From Sphaerotilus natans (GTDB lineage Bacteria; Pseudomonadota; Gammaproteobacteria; Burkholderiales; Burkholderiaceae_C): a stretch of 64,000 bases of DNA. Numbering within the stretch: position 1 is the stretch's first letter; the number at the start of each line of letters is the position of its first letter. A model generated the notes under the pieces. That model did no database searches. It was not told where the DNA came from and was given only the letters and a program-made list of their open reading frames with translations. Location: positions 124,001-188,000 of the forward strand of contig NZ_FTMZ01000007.1 of NCBI RefSeq assembly GCF_900156335.1. Reading direction: 5' to 3'. This document shows, piece by piece, positions 33,044-40,961 of this stretch. The translations under genes and the position numbers were made by a program.

Positions 33044-34372
33044 TCACGCCTTGGCGCGAACCGCCCCGAAGTCGCCCTGGGCCTGCGCACAGGCCAGATA
33101 GGCTTCCATCAGCAGCGTCGGATCCTCGAGCAGGCGGTCCTTCCAGTCGCCCAGGCGGACCTGGCCCTCGACCAGGCCGCGCATCACGCCGACATGCTCG
33201 GTCCAGCCGATCGAGTTGCAGCCGACCAGGATGTCGCCGTCGAACTGCAGGCTCAGATGCCGGCCCTCCTCGCGGTCGGTCAGCTCGACATGCTGGCCCC
33301 CGGGCACGCCGTCCCATTGGCCGAAGGACGCCGAGATCATGCCCAGCGTGTCGAGCACGTTGATCTGCGTGACGCCCTTGAGCGTGGCGTCGCGGCCGAT
33401 CATGTTCATCGCGGCCACGCGCGCCTGCTCGGCCGCGTTGGGCTGGATCGCGCTGACGATGGTCCGGCCGCTGACCTTGTCGAAGGCCTCGGCGCAGTCG
33501 CCCGCGGCGTAGATGCCCTCGACATTGGTCTGCAGCCGCTCGTCGGTCAGCACGCCGACCAGGCAGGTGATGCCGGAGTTCTCGAGGAAGCCGATGTTCG
33601 GCCGCACGCCGGTGGCGCTGATGACCAGGTCGGCGGGCAGATGCTCGCCGCTGGACAGGCGCACCGTCATCGGCGTGACCGGCACATGGTCGGCGATGCC
33701 GCCGGCCTCGGCCAAGCGGTCCATCAGGTCGGGCGCGCGGCGCTCGATCGCCTCGACGCGGGTGCTGGTGAACACCCGCACGCCCTTCTTCTCGCACCAG
33801 TCGCGGATCATGGTGCCGGCGGTCGGCCCCATCATGCGCGGCACCATGCGGTCGCCCATCTCGACCACGGTCAGCTCGACGCCGCGCTGCTGCAGCGCCT
33901 CCATGATGATGCAGCCGATGAAGCCGGCGCCCATCTGGATGACCTTGGCGCCCGGGCGCGCCAGCGCGGCGATCGCGCGGGCGTCCTTCAGCGTCCAGCA
34001 CGGATGCACGCCGCGGCCGTGAATGCCGGGAATCGGCGGCGAGGCCGGCGACGAGCCGGTGGCGATCAGCAGCCGGTCGAAGGCCAGCGTGCTGCCGTCG
34101 TCGAGCTCGACGCTGCGCGCCTGCACGTCCACCCGCTTCGCACGACCGCGCCGCAGCGAGATGCCCAGCCGCTCGTAGTGGCCCTCGCCGTGGCGCAGGT
34201 GCGTGCCCTCCTCGCCGACCTTGCCGATCAGCAGATAGGGAATCGCCATGCGCGAGTACGGCGCCTCCGGCTCGTCGCCGATGACGATGACCTCGTCATG
34301 CGGCGCGTGCTTGCGGATCGTCTCGGCCGCGATGACGCCGGACGGGCCGGCCCCCAGGATCACGTGCCTCAT
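33044..34372 (-). CDS. aorC: FAD/NAD-dependent oxidoreductase subunit of tungsten AOR
   Basis: 442 aa. FAD loop GAGPSGVIAAETIR at the N-terminus, NAD loop QMGAGFIGCIIMEAL near residue 145, and the second FAD motif EGIYAAGDCAEAFD. It belongs to the rubredoxin/nitrite-reductase-like NAD(P)H oxidoreductases. In Aromatoleum AorC links the Fe-S/tungsten subunits to NAD+. It starts 19 bp after aorB, in one operon. Confidence 0.9.
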   Translation of the reverse strand: MRHVILGAGPSGVIAAETIRKHAPHDEVIVIGDEPEAPYSRMAIPYLLIGKVGEEGTHLRHGEGHYERLGISLRRGRAKRVDVQARSVELDDGSTLAFDRLLIATGSSPASPPIPGIHGRGVHPCWTLKDARAIAALARPGAKVIQMGAGFIGCIIMEALQQRGVELTVVEMGDRMVPRMMGPTAGTMIRDWCEKKGVRVFTSTRVEAIERRAPDLMDRLAEAGGIADHVPVTPMTVRLSSGEHLPADLVISATGVRPNIGFLENSGITCLVGVLTDERLQTNVEGIYAAGDCAEAFDKVSGRTIVSAIQPNAAEQARVAAMNMIGRDATLKGVTQINVLDTLGMISASFGQWDGVPGGQHVELTDREEGRHLSLQFDGDILVGCNSIGWTEHVGVMRGLVEGQVRLGDWKDRLLEDPTLLMEAYLACAQAQGDFGAVRAKA

Positions 34373-34391
34373 CGTCTTGCGTCCTTCGTGC

Positions 34392-36239
34392 TCAGAGGCC
34401 CAGGCGCTCGCGCGTCTCGGGCTTCAGGCGGCCTTCCGTGTCCCAGCCGCGGATCTCGTAGTACTTGGGCAGCATTTCCGGCAGCTTGTTGACCAAGCCC
34501 TTGGCCGGACCGGTCTGCGCGGGCTCTTCGAGCAGGCGCTTGGGCAGGGTGTCGTCCTTGGCGGTGAAGCCGGCGCGGTTGTTGAAGTCGCGCTCCATGT
34601 TCCAGATGCGCTCGCCGATCTGGTTCAGGTTCTCGAGCGTGAACTCTTCGCCGCAGGCCGCGGCCACCTGCGGCTGCACGTCGGCCAGCGTCCAGGCGAA
34701 GCTGGTGAAGATGCAGATGCCGGCGGCATCGAAGGCGGCGGTCGCGTCCTGGAAGGCCATGACCAGTTCCGGCTTGCCGTCGGCGGTCAGCGGATCGGTC
34801 TTGACCGGAATGCCCAGCACCTCGGAGGCGATGGTGTAGGAGCGCAGGTGGCAGGCGCCACGGTTCGAGGTGGCGTAGGTCAGGCCCATGCCCTGCACGC
34901 CGCGCGAGTCGTAGGCCGGGAATTCCTGGCCCTTGACGCTCATCGACAGGTCGGGGTGGCCGTACTTCTTGCACAGGCGGGCCGAGCCCTGGCCGATCTC
35001 GACACCGAAGCCCTCGCCCCGGGCGGTGATCTCGGCGAAGTGGGCCAGCGCGCGTGCATCGCCGAACTTGGCGTCGATGCCCAGCTGCTCCTTCGTGAGC
35101 ACGCCCATCTCGTAGAGCTCCATCACCGCGCCGATGGTCGCGCCGAAGGAGATCGGGTCCATGCCCTGCTCGTTGCAGAGCACGTTGGCGTACTGCAGCG
35201 CCTCCAGGTCGTTGACGCCGTTGGCCGCGCCCAGCGCCCAGGCCGCCTCGTACTCCAGGCCGCCGGAGGCGCCCCAGTACTTCGGCTTGTTTTCGACCGT
35301 GAAGTGCGTCTTGTCGATCTTGGAGATGCGACCGCACGCGATGGTGCAGCCGAAGCAGGCCTGGTTGGTCACCAGATGCTTCTTGCCGTCGGTCGCGCGC
35401 GGGGTGGCCATCGCCTCGGCGCCGATGTCCTTGGCGCCCTCGAACTGCACGTCGCGGTGGTTGCGGGTCGGCAGCGCGCCGATCTCGTTGATGACGCTCA
35501 TCAGCACCTGGGTGCCGTAGGTCGGCAGGCCCGCGCCGGTGACGGCGTTGTCATGCAGGATCTTCTTCTTCTCGAAGGTGACCTTCATGAACTCCTTGGG
35601 GTTGGCGATGTTGCCCACGCCCTTGGTGCCGCGCACCGCGACCGCCTTCAGGTTCTTCGAGCCCATCACCGCGCCCACGCCCGAGCGGCCGGCCGCGCGG
35701 TGCAGGTCGTTGACGATGGCCGAGAACAGCACCTTGTTTTCGCCAGCCAGGCCGATGGTGGAGATGCGCAGCAGCGGATCCTGGTGCGACTTCTTCAGCG
35801 ACTCCTCGGTCTCCCAGACGCTCTTGCCCCACAGGTGGGAGGCGTCGCGCAGCTCGGCGACATCGTCGTTGATGTAGAGGTAGACCGGCTTGGCCGAGGC
35901 GCCCTCGACGATCACCATGTCCCAGCCGGCGGCCTTCAGCTCCGAGCCCCAGTAGCCGCCCGAGTTCGAGCAGGCGATGGCGCCGGTCAGCGGGCCCTTG
36001 GTGATGACGGTGTAGCGCCCGCCAGTCGAGGCCATGGTGCCGGTCAGCGGACCGGTGCACCAGATCATCTTGTTGTCGGGCGACAGCGGGTCGACGGTGG
36101 CGTCCATCTCCTCGACCAGATACTTGGTGCCCAGGCCGCGCGAGCCCAGGTACTGCCTGGCCCAGTCCATGCGCAGCGGTTCGCTGGCGACGGTGCCGTT
36201 CGTGAGGTTGACGCGGAGGATCTTTCCTGCCCAAGACAT
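34392..36239 (-). CDS. aorB: Tungsten-dependent aldehyde ferredoxin oxidoreductase, catalytic subunit
   Basis: 615 aa, the normal size. It oxidises aldehydes to acids (and can reduce acids) at a bis-tungstopterin. The N-terminal domain has LGSRGLGTKYLVEE and TGGRYTVITKGPLTGAIACSNSGG. The [4Fe-4S] ligands are Cys295, 298 and 302 (CFGCTIAC) and Cys509, the spacing of the Pyrococcus enzyme. DLHRAAGRSGVGAVMGSKNLK is a family hallmark. Codons are more G/C-uniform than usual, as in a highly expressed gene. It is flanked by aorA and aorC and preceded by tungstate transport genes, which argues for tungsten rather than molybdenum. Confidence 0.94.
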   Translation of the reverse strand: MSWAGKILRVNLTNGTVASEPLRMDWARQYLGSRGLGTKYLVEEMDATVDPLSPDNKMIWCTGPLTGTMASTGGRYTVITKGPLTGAIACSNSGGYWGSELKAAGWDMVIVEGASAKPVYLYINDDVAELRDASHLWGKSVWETEESLKKSHQDPLLRISTIGLAGENKVLFSAIVNDLHRAAGRSGVGAVMGSKNLKAVAVRGTKGVGNIANPKEFMKVTFEKKKILHDNAVTGAGLPTYGTQVLMSVINEIGALPTRNHRDVQFEGAKDIGAEAMATPRATDGKKHLVTNQACFGCTIACGRISKIDKTHFTVENKPKYWGASGGLEYEAAWALGAANGVNDLEALQYANVLCNEQGMDPISFGATIGAVMELYEMGVLTKEQLGIDAKFGDARALAHFAEITARGEGFGVEIGQGSARLCKKYGHPDLSMSVKGQEFPAYDSRGVQGMGLTYATSNRGACHLRSYTIASEVLGIPVKTDPLTADGKPELVMAFQDATAAFDAAGICIFTSFAWTLADVQPQVAAACGEEFTLENLNQIGERIWNMERDFNNRAGFTAKDDTLPKRLLEEPAQTGPAKGLVNKLPEMLPKYYEIRGWDTEGRLKPETRERLGL

Positions 36240-36284
36240 GTGTGTGCTCCTAGTGCCGGGTGAGGCGAATGTTTCGGGACAGGC

Positions 36285-36758
36285 TCAGGCGGAGGCCTGG
36301 TTGCCGAGCTTGTCGGCCCAGGCCTTCATCTTGTCGATGCCGGTCCAGTTCGCGTCGATGAAGGTGATGGCACCGGTCGGGCAGGCCTCGGCGCAGGCGG
36401 GCTCGCCGCCGCAGAGGTCGCACTTCTGGACCTTGCCGGTTTCCTGGACGTAGTTGATGGTGCCGAAGGGGCAGGAAATGGTGCAGACCTTGCAGCCCAC
36501 GCAGGTGGTCTCGGCGACGACCTTCGCGCCGGTGGTCTTGTCGATGGTGATGGCCTCCACCGGGCAGGCGTGCAGGCACCAAGCCTCGTCGCACTGCGTG
36601 CAGGTGTAGGGCACCTTGCGGCCGGTCTCGTGGAAGTCGAAGACCTTGATGCGGGACTTCGCCGGCGCGAACACGCCGTAGTTCTCGTACGAGCAGGCCA
36701 TCTCGCACTGCAGGCACCCTGTGCACTTGTCCGGGTTCAGGTGGAGGCTTTTCTGCAT
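36285..36758 (-). CDS. aorA: Polyferredoxin subunit of tungsten AOR
   Basis: 157 aa with four [4Fe-4S] cysteine groups: CTGCLQCEMAC near residue 12, CTQC...CLHACP, CVGCKVCTISCP and CDLCGG...CAEACP. It would carry electrons between the tungsten subunit and the FAD subunit, and in Aromatoleum AorA also forms the filament scaffold. First gene of the operon, with a 22-bp operator-like element 28-49 bp upstream of the start. Confidence 0.92.
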   Translation of the reverse strand: MQKSLHLNPDKCTGCLQCEMACSYENYGVFAPAKSRIKVFDFHETGRKVPYTCTQCDEAWCLHACPVEAITIDKTTGAKVVAETTCVGCKVCTISCPFGTINYVQETGKVQKCDLCGGEPACAEACPTGAITFIDANWTGIDKMKAWADKLGNQASA

Positions 36759-36785
36759 GGTCGGTTCTCCGTGATCGGCAGATGT

Positions 36786-36807
36786 CTATGCAATCATCTG
36801 CATATCG
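36786..36807. promoter_or_regulatory. ModE-like operator upstream of aorA
   Basis: Contains the perfect inverted repeat TATGCA-N6-TGCATA (36787-36804), the spacing of ModE-type sites. Read on the minus strand, the 22 bp match the site at 39320-39341 at 17 of 22 positions. Placed where the aorA promoter should be. Confidence 0.65.
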
Positions 36808-36921
36808 ACCGACGCAAGGAACCTAGGCCTAACCCTAGAAACAGCAGGGGAACCGGTGCGCCCCGCGGTTTTTGCAGGGGCCACCTTATGCACGGAGCTG
36901 CAAATGCTCCAGACTGAGACA

Positions 36922-36939
36922 GGCCCCGCAGCCGGGGCC
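36922..36939 (-). terminator. Hairpin after tupA
   Basis: GGCCCCG-CAGC-CGGGGCC, a 7-bp GC stem 9 bp past the tupA stop. The minus-strand tail is not T-rich, so it may only attenuate or protect the 3' end. Confidence 0.4.
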
Positions 36940-36947
36940 CGATGTGC

Positions 36948-37805
36948 TCAGCGCGGCGCGTTCGGGAAGAAAAGCTGCTCGCCGTTGATCTTGTAGGTGG
37001 CGATCGTGGCCTGACCCGCCGGCGACGTCACCCAGTCGGCAAAGGACTGCGCCGCCGCCTGCTTCACATGCGGGTGCTTGGCGGGATTGACCACCATCAC
37101 GCCGTACTGGTTGAACAGCGCCTTGTCGCCCTCGACCAGCACGGCCAGATCGGCGCGGTTCTTGAAGCTCAGCCAGGTGCCGCGGTCGGTGAAGACATAG
37201 GCGCCGGTGGAGGCGGCCATGTTCAGCGCCGGACCCATGCCGCAGCCGCATTCCTTGTAGCCGGCGGGCTTGGTCGCGCCGGGCGCGGCCAGATCGCTGC
37301 CGGCCTGGCGCCACAGGCGCAGCTCGGCCGCGTGCGTGCCGCTCTTGTCGCCCCGCGAGATGAAGGACGCGCCCGAGGCGGCCACCTTGCGCAGCGCCTC
37401 GCTGATGGTCGCGCCCTTGACCTTGGCCGGATCGGCGGCCGGCCCGACCAGCACGAAGTCGTTGTACATGACCGGCACGCGCTTGAGGCCGAAGCCCTCG
37501 GCGACGAACTTCTCCTCGGCCACCTGGTCGTGCACGAAGACGACGTCGGCGTCACCGCGGCGCGCCATGTCCAGCGCCTGGCCGGTGCCGACTGCCACGA
37601 CGCGCACCTCGACACCGCTGGCCGCCTTGAAGCTCGGCAGCAGATGCGCGAACAGGCCCGACTGCTCGGTCGAGGTGGTCGAGGCCATGACGATCGACTT
37701 GGCCGCGTCCTGCGCGGCGGCACCCATCGGCAGCACGGCGACGACGCACAGCGCCGCGGCCGCCACCCAGCGGCGGCGCAGCGGATTCGGGTTCAGGTAT
37801 TCCAT
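36948..37805 (-). CDS. tupA: Tungstate ABC transporter, substrate-binding protein
   Basis: 285 aa, signal peptide ending near AAAQ/DAAK. The anion-binding motif MASTTSTEQSGLFAHLLP is the TupA hallmark and differs from ModA. DADVVFVHDQ and FISRGDKSGTHAAEL follow. TupA proteins bind tungstate very tightly and with preference over molybdate. The start overlaps the end of the ATPase gene by 13 bp. It supplies tungsten for the AOR encoded just downstream. Confidence 0.92.
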   Translation of the reverse strand: MEYLNPNPLRRRWVAAAALCVVAVLPMGAAAQDAAKSIVMASTTSTEQSGLFAHLLPSFKAASGVEVRVVAVGTGQALDMARRGDADVVFVHDQVAEEKFVAEGFGLKRVPVMYNDFVLVGPAADPAKVKGATISEALRKVAASGASFISRGDKSGTHAAELRLWRQAGSDLAAPGATKPAGYKECGCGMGPALNMAASTGAYVFTDRGTWLSFKNRADLAVLVEGDKALFNQYGVMVVNPAKHPHVKQAAAQSFADWVTSPAGQATIATYKINGEQLFFPNAPR

Positions 37806-38539
37806 GGCAACTCTCCTTTGAGGAACTGGACGGCTTCAGGCGGCAGCGGATCGTCGGGCGGGGCCTCGAAGAAACGGCTGGTCGGTCGGTCGGCGACCAG
37901 GCGGCCGCCTTCGAGATAGAGCACCCGGGTGGCCAGGCGCTTGACCTGGCCGAGGTTGTGCGTGCTCATCACCAGCGTCAGGCCGGCCTGGGCGAACTCG
38001 GCAATCAGCGCCTCGACCTCGCGCCGGGCGCTGGGGTCGAGGCTGGCGGTGGGCTCGTCAAGAAAGAGGATGTCGGGCTGCAGCGCCCAGGCCCGCGCCA
38101 GCGCCAGCCGCTGCTGCTGGCCGCCCGAGAGCGCACGCGCCGGCCGGTCGGCGCAGGACTGCAGGCCGACCCGCGCCAGCGCGTCGAGCGCGCGCGCGCG
38201 CCGCTCATCGCGCGGCACCCGCCCGAGCCACAGCGCCAGCATCAGGTTGCGCCAGACCGACAGGTGCAGCAGGAAGGGCCGCTGGAACAGCATCGCCGCG
38301 CGCGGCAGCCGCTCGTCGGCCGGCAGGCGGTGCAGCTCGCGGCGACCGCCTGCCGGCACGATCAGCCCGTGCAGCAGCCGCAGCAGCGTCGTCTTGCCCG
38401 AGCCGTTGGCGCCGACCAGCGCGATGCGCTCGCCGCGATGGATCTGCAGGTCGAGCGGCTGCAGGGCCTGCTGCGCGCCGAAGCGCACCTGCGCGCTCTC
38501 GAGCGACAGCAGCAGCGGCGCCGGAGGCAGCGTGGTCAT
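37793..38539 (-). CDS. tupC: Tungstate ABC transporter, ATP-binding protein
   Basis: 248 aa. Walker A GANGSGKTTLLRLL, signature LSGGQQQRLALARA, Walker B DILFLDEPTASLD and switch His in MSTHNLGQ are all intact. Start at 38539 overlaps the tupB stop (ATGA). No C-terminal TOBE domain, as usual for Tup ATPases. Energises tungstate import with TupB. Confidence 0.93.
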   Translation of the reverse strand: MTTLPPAPLLLSLESAQVRFGAQQALQPLDLQIHRGERIALVGANGSGKTTLLRLLHGLIVPAGGRRELHRLPADERLPRAAMLFQRPFLLHLSVWRNLMLALWLGRVPRDERRARALDALARVGLQSCADRPARALSGGQQQRLALARAWALQPDILFLDEPTASLDPSARREVEALIAEFAQAGLTLVMSTHNLGQVKRLATRVLYLEGGRLVADRPTSRFFEAPPDDPLPPEAVQFLKGELPWNT

Positions 38540-39267
38540 GCCCAGGCCTCCTGGGTAGCGCGGCCGGCGCCCGCCTCGGCTGCGCGCCAGCGCACCAGCG
38601 CGATCAGCAGATGCAGCAGGCCGACCACGCCCAGCAGCACCAGGCCCAGCGCCAGCGCCAGCGGCAGATCGCCCTTGCTGGTCTCCAGCGCGATGGCGGT
38701 GGTCATCACCCGGGTGGAGCCGGCGATGTTGCCACCGACGATCATCACCGCCCCCACCTCGGCCACCGCACGGCCGAAGGCGGTCAGCACGATGGTCAGC
38801 GCCGCCACCCGCTGGTGCAGCAGCAGCAGCGCGGCCGAGAGCATCGGCCCGGCGCCGAGCGAGGCGAGCTGGTCGCCGCCCTCCTGCAGGCCCTCGCTGA
38901 CCAGACGATGCGTCAGCGCCGCGATCAGCGGCACCACCAGGATGCTCTGCGCGATCACCATCGCGGTCGGCGTGAACAGCAGGCCGAAGGCGCCCAGCGG
39001 CCCGGAGCGCGACAGCAGCAGATAGACCGCCAGGCCCACCACCACCGAGGGCAGCGCCAGCAGCGTGTTGAGCAGCCCCAGCACCGCGCCGCGCCCGGGA
39101 AAGCGCGCCACCGCCAGCCAGGCGCCCAGCAGCCCGCCGGCCAGCGCGCCCAGCAGGCAGGCGCTCGCACTCACCCGCAGCGACAGCGCGACGATGTCGA
39201 GAAGCCCAGGATCGAGCGAGGAAATCAGGCGCCAGGCCAGGCTCAGGCTGTCGGAGAAGGTGTTCAT
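38536..39267 (-). CDS. tupB: Tungstate ABC transporter, permease
   Basis: 243 aa from the ATG at 39267. About six membrane segments (LSLRVSASACLLGALAGGLLG, LNTLLALPSVVVGLAVYLLL, TAMVIAQSILVVPLIAAL). The ATPase-docking EAA-like loop FGRAVAEVGAVMIVGGN is present. First gene of a tupB-tupC-tupA unit read leftward, divergent from moeA. Confidence 0.92.
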   Translation of the reverse strand: MNTFSDSLSLAWRLISSLDPGLLDIVALSLRVSASACLLGALAGGLLGAWLAVARFPGRGAVLGLLNTLLALPSVVVGLAVYLLLSRSGPLGAFGLLFTPTAMVIAQSILVVPLIAALTHRLVSEGLQEGGDQLASLGAGPMLSAALLLLHQRVAALTIVLTAFGRAVAEVGAVMIVGGNIAGSTRVMTTAIALETSKGDLPLALALGLVLLGVVGLLHLLIALVRWRAAEAGAGRATQEAWA

Positions 39268-39319
39268 CGGGCGGCGGCATCGGAACGGACGCGATTCTTG
39301 CCGCAGCGCCTGCCGCTGA

Positions 39320-39341
39320 CCATATGTCGACGACTGCATAG
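39320..39341. promoter_or_regulatory. ModE-like operator between tupB and moeA
   Basis: 22-bp element with ATATG and TGCATAG arms, matching the aorA site (17/22 against its minus strand). It lies 53 bp before the tupB start and 64 bp before moeA, so one regulator could control both directions. Confidence 0.6.
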
Positions 39342-39404
39342 CCAGCACGCGCAGGCATCGGCCTATCATCGGCCGATCTGATCTGTTTCGACCCCGCCCG
39401 CCCC

Positions 39405-40679
39405 ATGCCCGAACTCGGCCCCTCCCCCCTGATGACCGGCGGCGACTCGCTCGACGTCGCCGCTGCCCGTGCCGCCATCGCCGCGGCCATCCGCCCGATC
39501 ACCGGCCGCGAGACGCTGCCGCTGCGCCAGGCGCTCGGCCGCATCCTGGCCGAGGACGTGATCTCGCCGATCGACGTGCCGGCCCATGACAACTCGGCGA
39601 TGGACGGCTATGCCTTCGCCGGCAGCGCGCTGGTCGACGGCCTGGAGACGGTGCTGCGGGTGGCCGCCACCGTGCATGCCGGCGACGTGCCGACGATGAC
39701 GACCGCGCCGGGCGACTGCGTGCGCATCATGACCGGCGCGGTGATGCCGCCGGGCCTGGACACCGTGGTGCCGCAGGAGCTGTGCCGGCTGGAAGACGGC
39801 CGCATCCACATCGCGCCGGGCACGCTGCGCGCCGGCGACAACCGCCGCCTGCGCGGCGAGGACCTGACGCGTGGGCGCCCGGCAGTGGCCGCCGGCCAGC
39901 GGCTGCGCCCGGCCGACCTGGGCCTGATCGCCTCGCTGGGCATCGCCGAGGTCGCGGTGGTGCGCCGGCTGCGGGTGGCGCTGTTCTCCACCGGCAACGA
40001 GCTGCGCACGCTCGGCCAGCCGCTCAACGCCGGCTGCATCTACGACAGCAACCGCTACAGCCTGATGGGCGCGCTCGATCGCCTGGGCGTCGAGGTGATC
40101 GACCTCGGGCTGGTGCGCGACGACCCCGAGGCCCTGGCCACCACGCTGGACGAGGCCATCGCCCGCGCCGACGTGGTGCTGACCAGCGGCGGCGTCAGCG
40201 TCGGTGACGCCGACTTCACCAAGGACCTGCTGGCCCGCCGCGGCGAGATCGCCTTCTGGAAGGTGGCGATGCGCCCGGGCCGACCCTTCGCCTTCGGGCC
40301 GCTGCGCCGCGCGGAACAGGCGGACGCGGCCTGGCTGTTCGCGCTCCCGGGCAATCCGGTGGCCGCGCTGGTGACCTTCTACGCCTTCGTGCGCGACGCG
40401 CTGCTGACGCTGGGCGGCGCCGCGCCGCAGCCGCTGCCGGTGCTGCGTGCGCGCTGCACGACCGCGGTTCGCAAGCGCCCGGGCCGCACCGAGTTCCAGC
40501 GCGGCATCGTCTCGCCCGACGCGGACGGCCGCTGGGCGGTGCGCCTGACCGGCACCCAGGGCGCCGGCGTGCTGCGCAGCATGAGCGAGGCCAATGCGCT
40601 GGTGGTGCTCGGCCACGCGCAGGGCTCGGTGGCCGCCGGCGACGAGGTCGAGGTCTGGCTGTTCGACGGCCTGGTCTGA
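39405..40679 (+). CDS. moeA: Molybdopterin molybdotransferase MoeA
   Basis: 424 aa. MoeA inserts Mo (or W) into adenylated molybdopterin. Motifs: DVPAHDNSAMDGYAF, IMTGAVMPPGLDTVVPQE, LFSTGNELRTLGQPLNAG, DSNRYSL and TSGGVSVGDADFTKDLL, plus FALPGNPVAALVTF near the end. Complete, with the C-terminal domain IV. Location beside the tungstate transporter and AOR genes suggests a dedicated W-cofactor copy, though it may also serve molybdoenzymes. Confidence 0.94.
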   Translation: MPELGPSPLMTGGDSLDVAAARAAIAAAIRPITGRETLPLRQALGRILAEDVISPIDVPAHDNSAMDGYAFAGSALVDGLETVLRVAATVHAGDVPTMTTAPGDCVRIMTGAVMPPGLDTVVPQELCRLEDGRIHIAPGTLRAGDNRRLRGEDLTRGRPAVAAGQRLRPADLGLIASLGIAEVAVVRRLRVALFSTGNELRTLGQPLNAGCIYDSNRYSLMGALDRLGVEVIDLGLVRDDPEALATTLDEAIARADVVLTSGGVSVGDADFTKDLLARRGEIAFWKVAMRPGRPFAFGPLRRAEQADAAWLFALPGNPVAALVTFYAFVRDALLTLGGAAPQPLPVLRARCTTAVRKRPGRTEFQRGIVSPDADGRWAVRLTGTQGAGVLRSMSEANALVVLGHAQGSVAAGDEVEVWLFDGLV

Positions 40680-40773
40680 ACGGGAACCACCCGCAGGGCG
40701 CACAGGTGGGCCCCGCGGCGTACCGTGACACGGCTGTGCGAGGCTGGAACAACCCTCCGCATTTACCCTGGAT

Positions 40774-40790
40774 CGGGAAGCGTTCCCGAA
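40774..40790. promoter_or_regulatory. Upstream palindrome of the PQQ dehydrogenase promoter
   Basis: CGGGAAGCGTTCCCGAA: inverted repeat CGGGAA-N3-TTCCCG, 16 of 17 bases identical to 40895-40911. Its centre is about 123 bp upstream of the predicted sigma-54 start, a normal enhancer distance. Confidence 0.7.
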
Positions 40791-40878
40791 GCCCGAGAAG
40801 CGTCAAAAGCGACCGCAAAGCCGGCCGCACAGGGGCTGGAGCTAGTAGGTTCCCCAGGGTTCGCCGGTCTTCTGCCAG

Positions 40879-40893
40879 TGGCACATTTGTTGC
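40879..40893 (+). promoter_or_regulatory. Sigma-54 (-24/-12) promoter of the PQQ dehydrogenase
   Basis: TGGCAC-ATTTG-TTGC has the invariant GG and GC with the exact spacing of the RpoN consensus. Predicted start is near 40904, about 58 bp before the ATG. Confidence 0.8.
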
Positions 40894-40894
40894 C

Positions 40895-40911
40895 CGGGAA
40901 ACGTTCCCGAA
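40895..40911. promoter_or_regulatory. Start-site palindrome of the PQQ dehydrogenase promoter
   Basis: CGGGAAACGTTCCCGAA, second copy of the palindrome, overlapping the predicted transcription start. Centre-to-centre distance from the first copy is 121 bp. A regulator bound here could repress or loop. Confidence 0.65.
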
Positions 40912-40961
40912 CGGCACCCTCGCCGTTCCGTGACACAGCCACCTCTCCGAGGAGACCGACC

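Noticed and set aside
36836-36884. Hairpin-like AACCG/CGGTT followed by T-run on the plus strand as a terminator
   Set aside because: The flanking genes are read from the minus strand, so a plus-strand terminator has no transcript to end.
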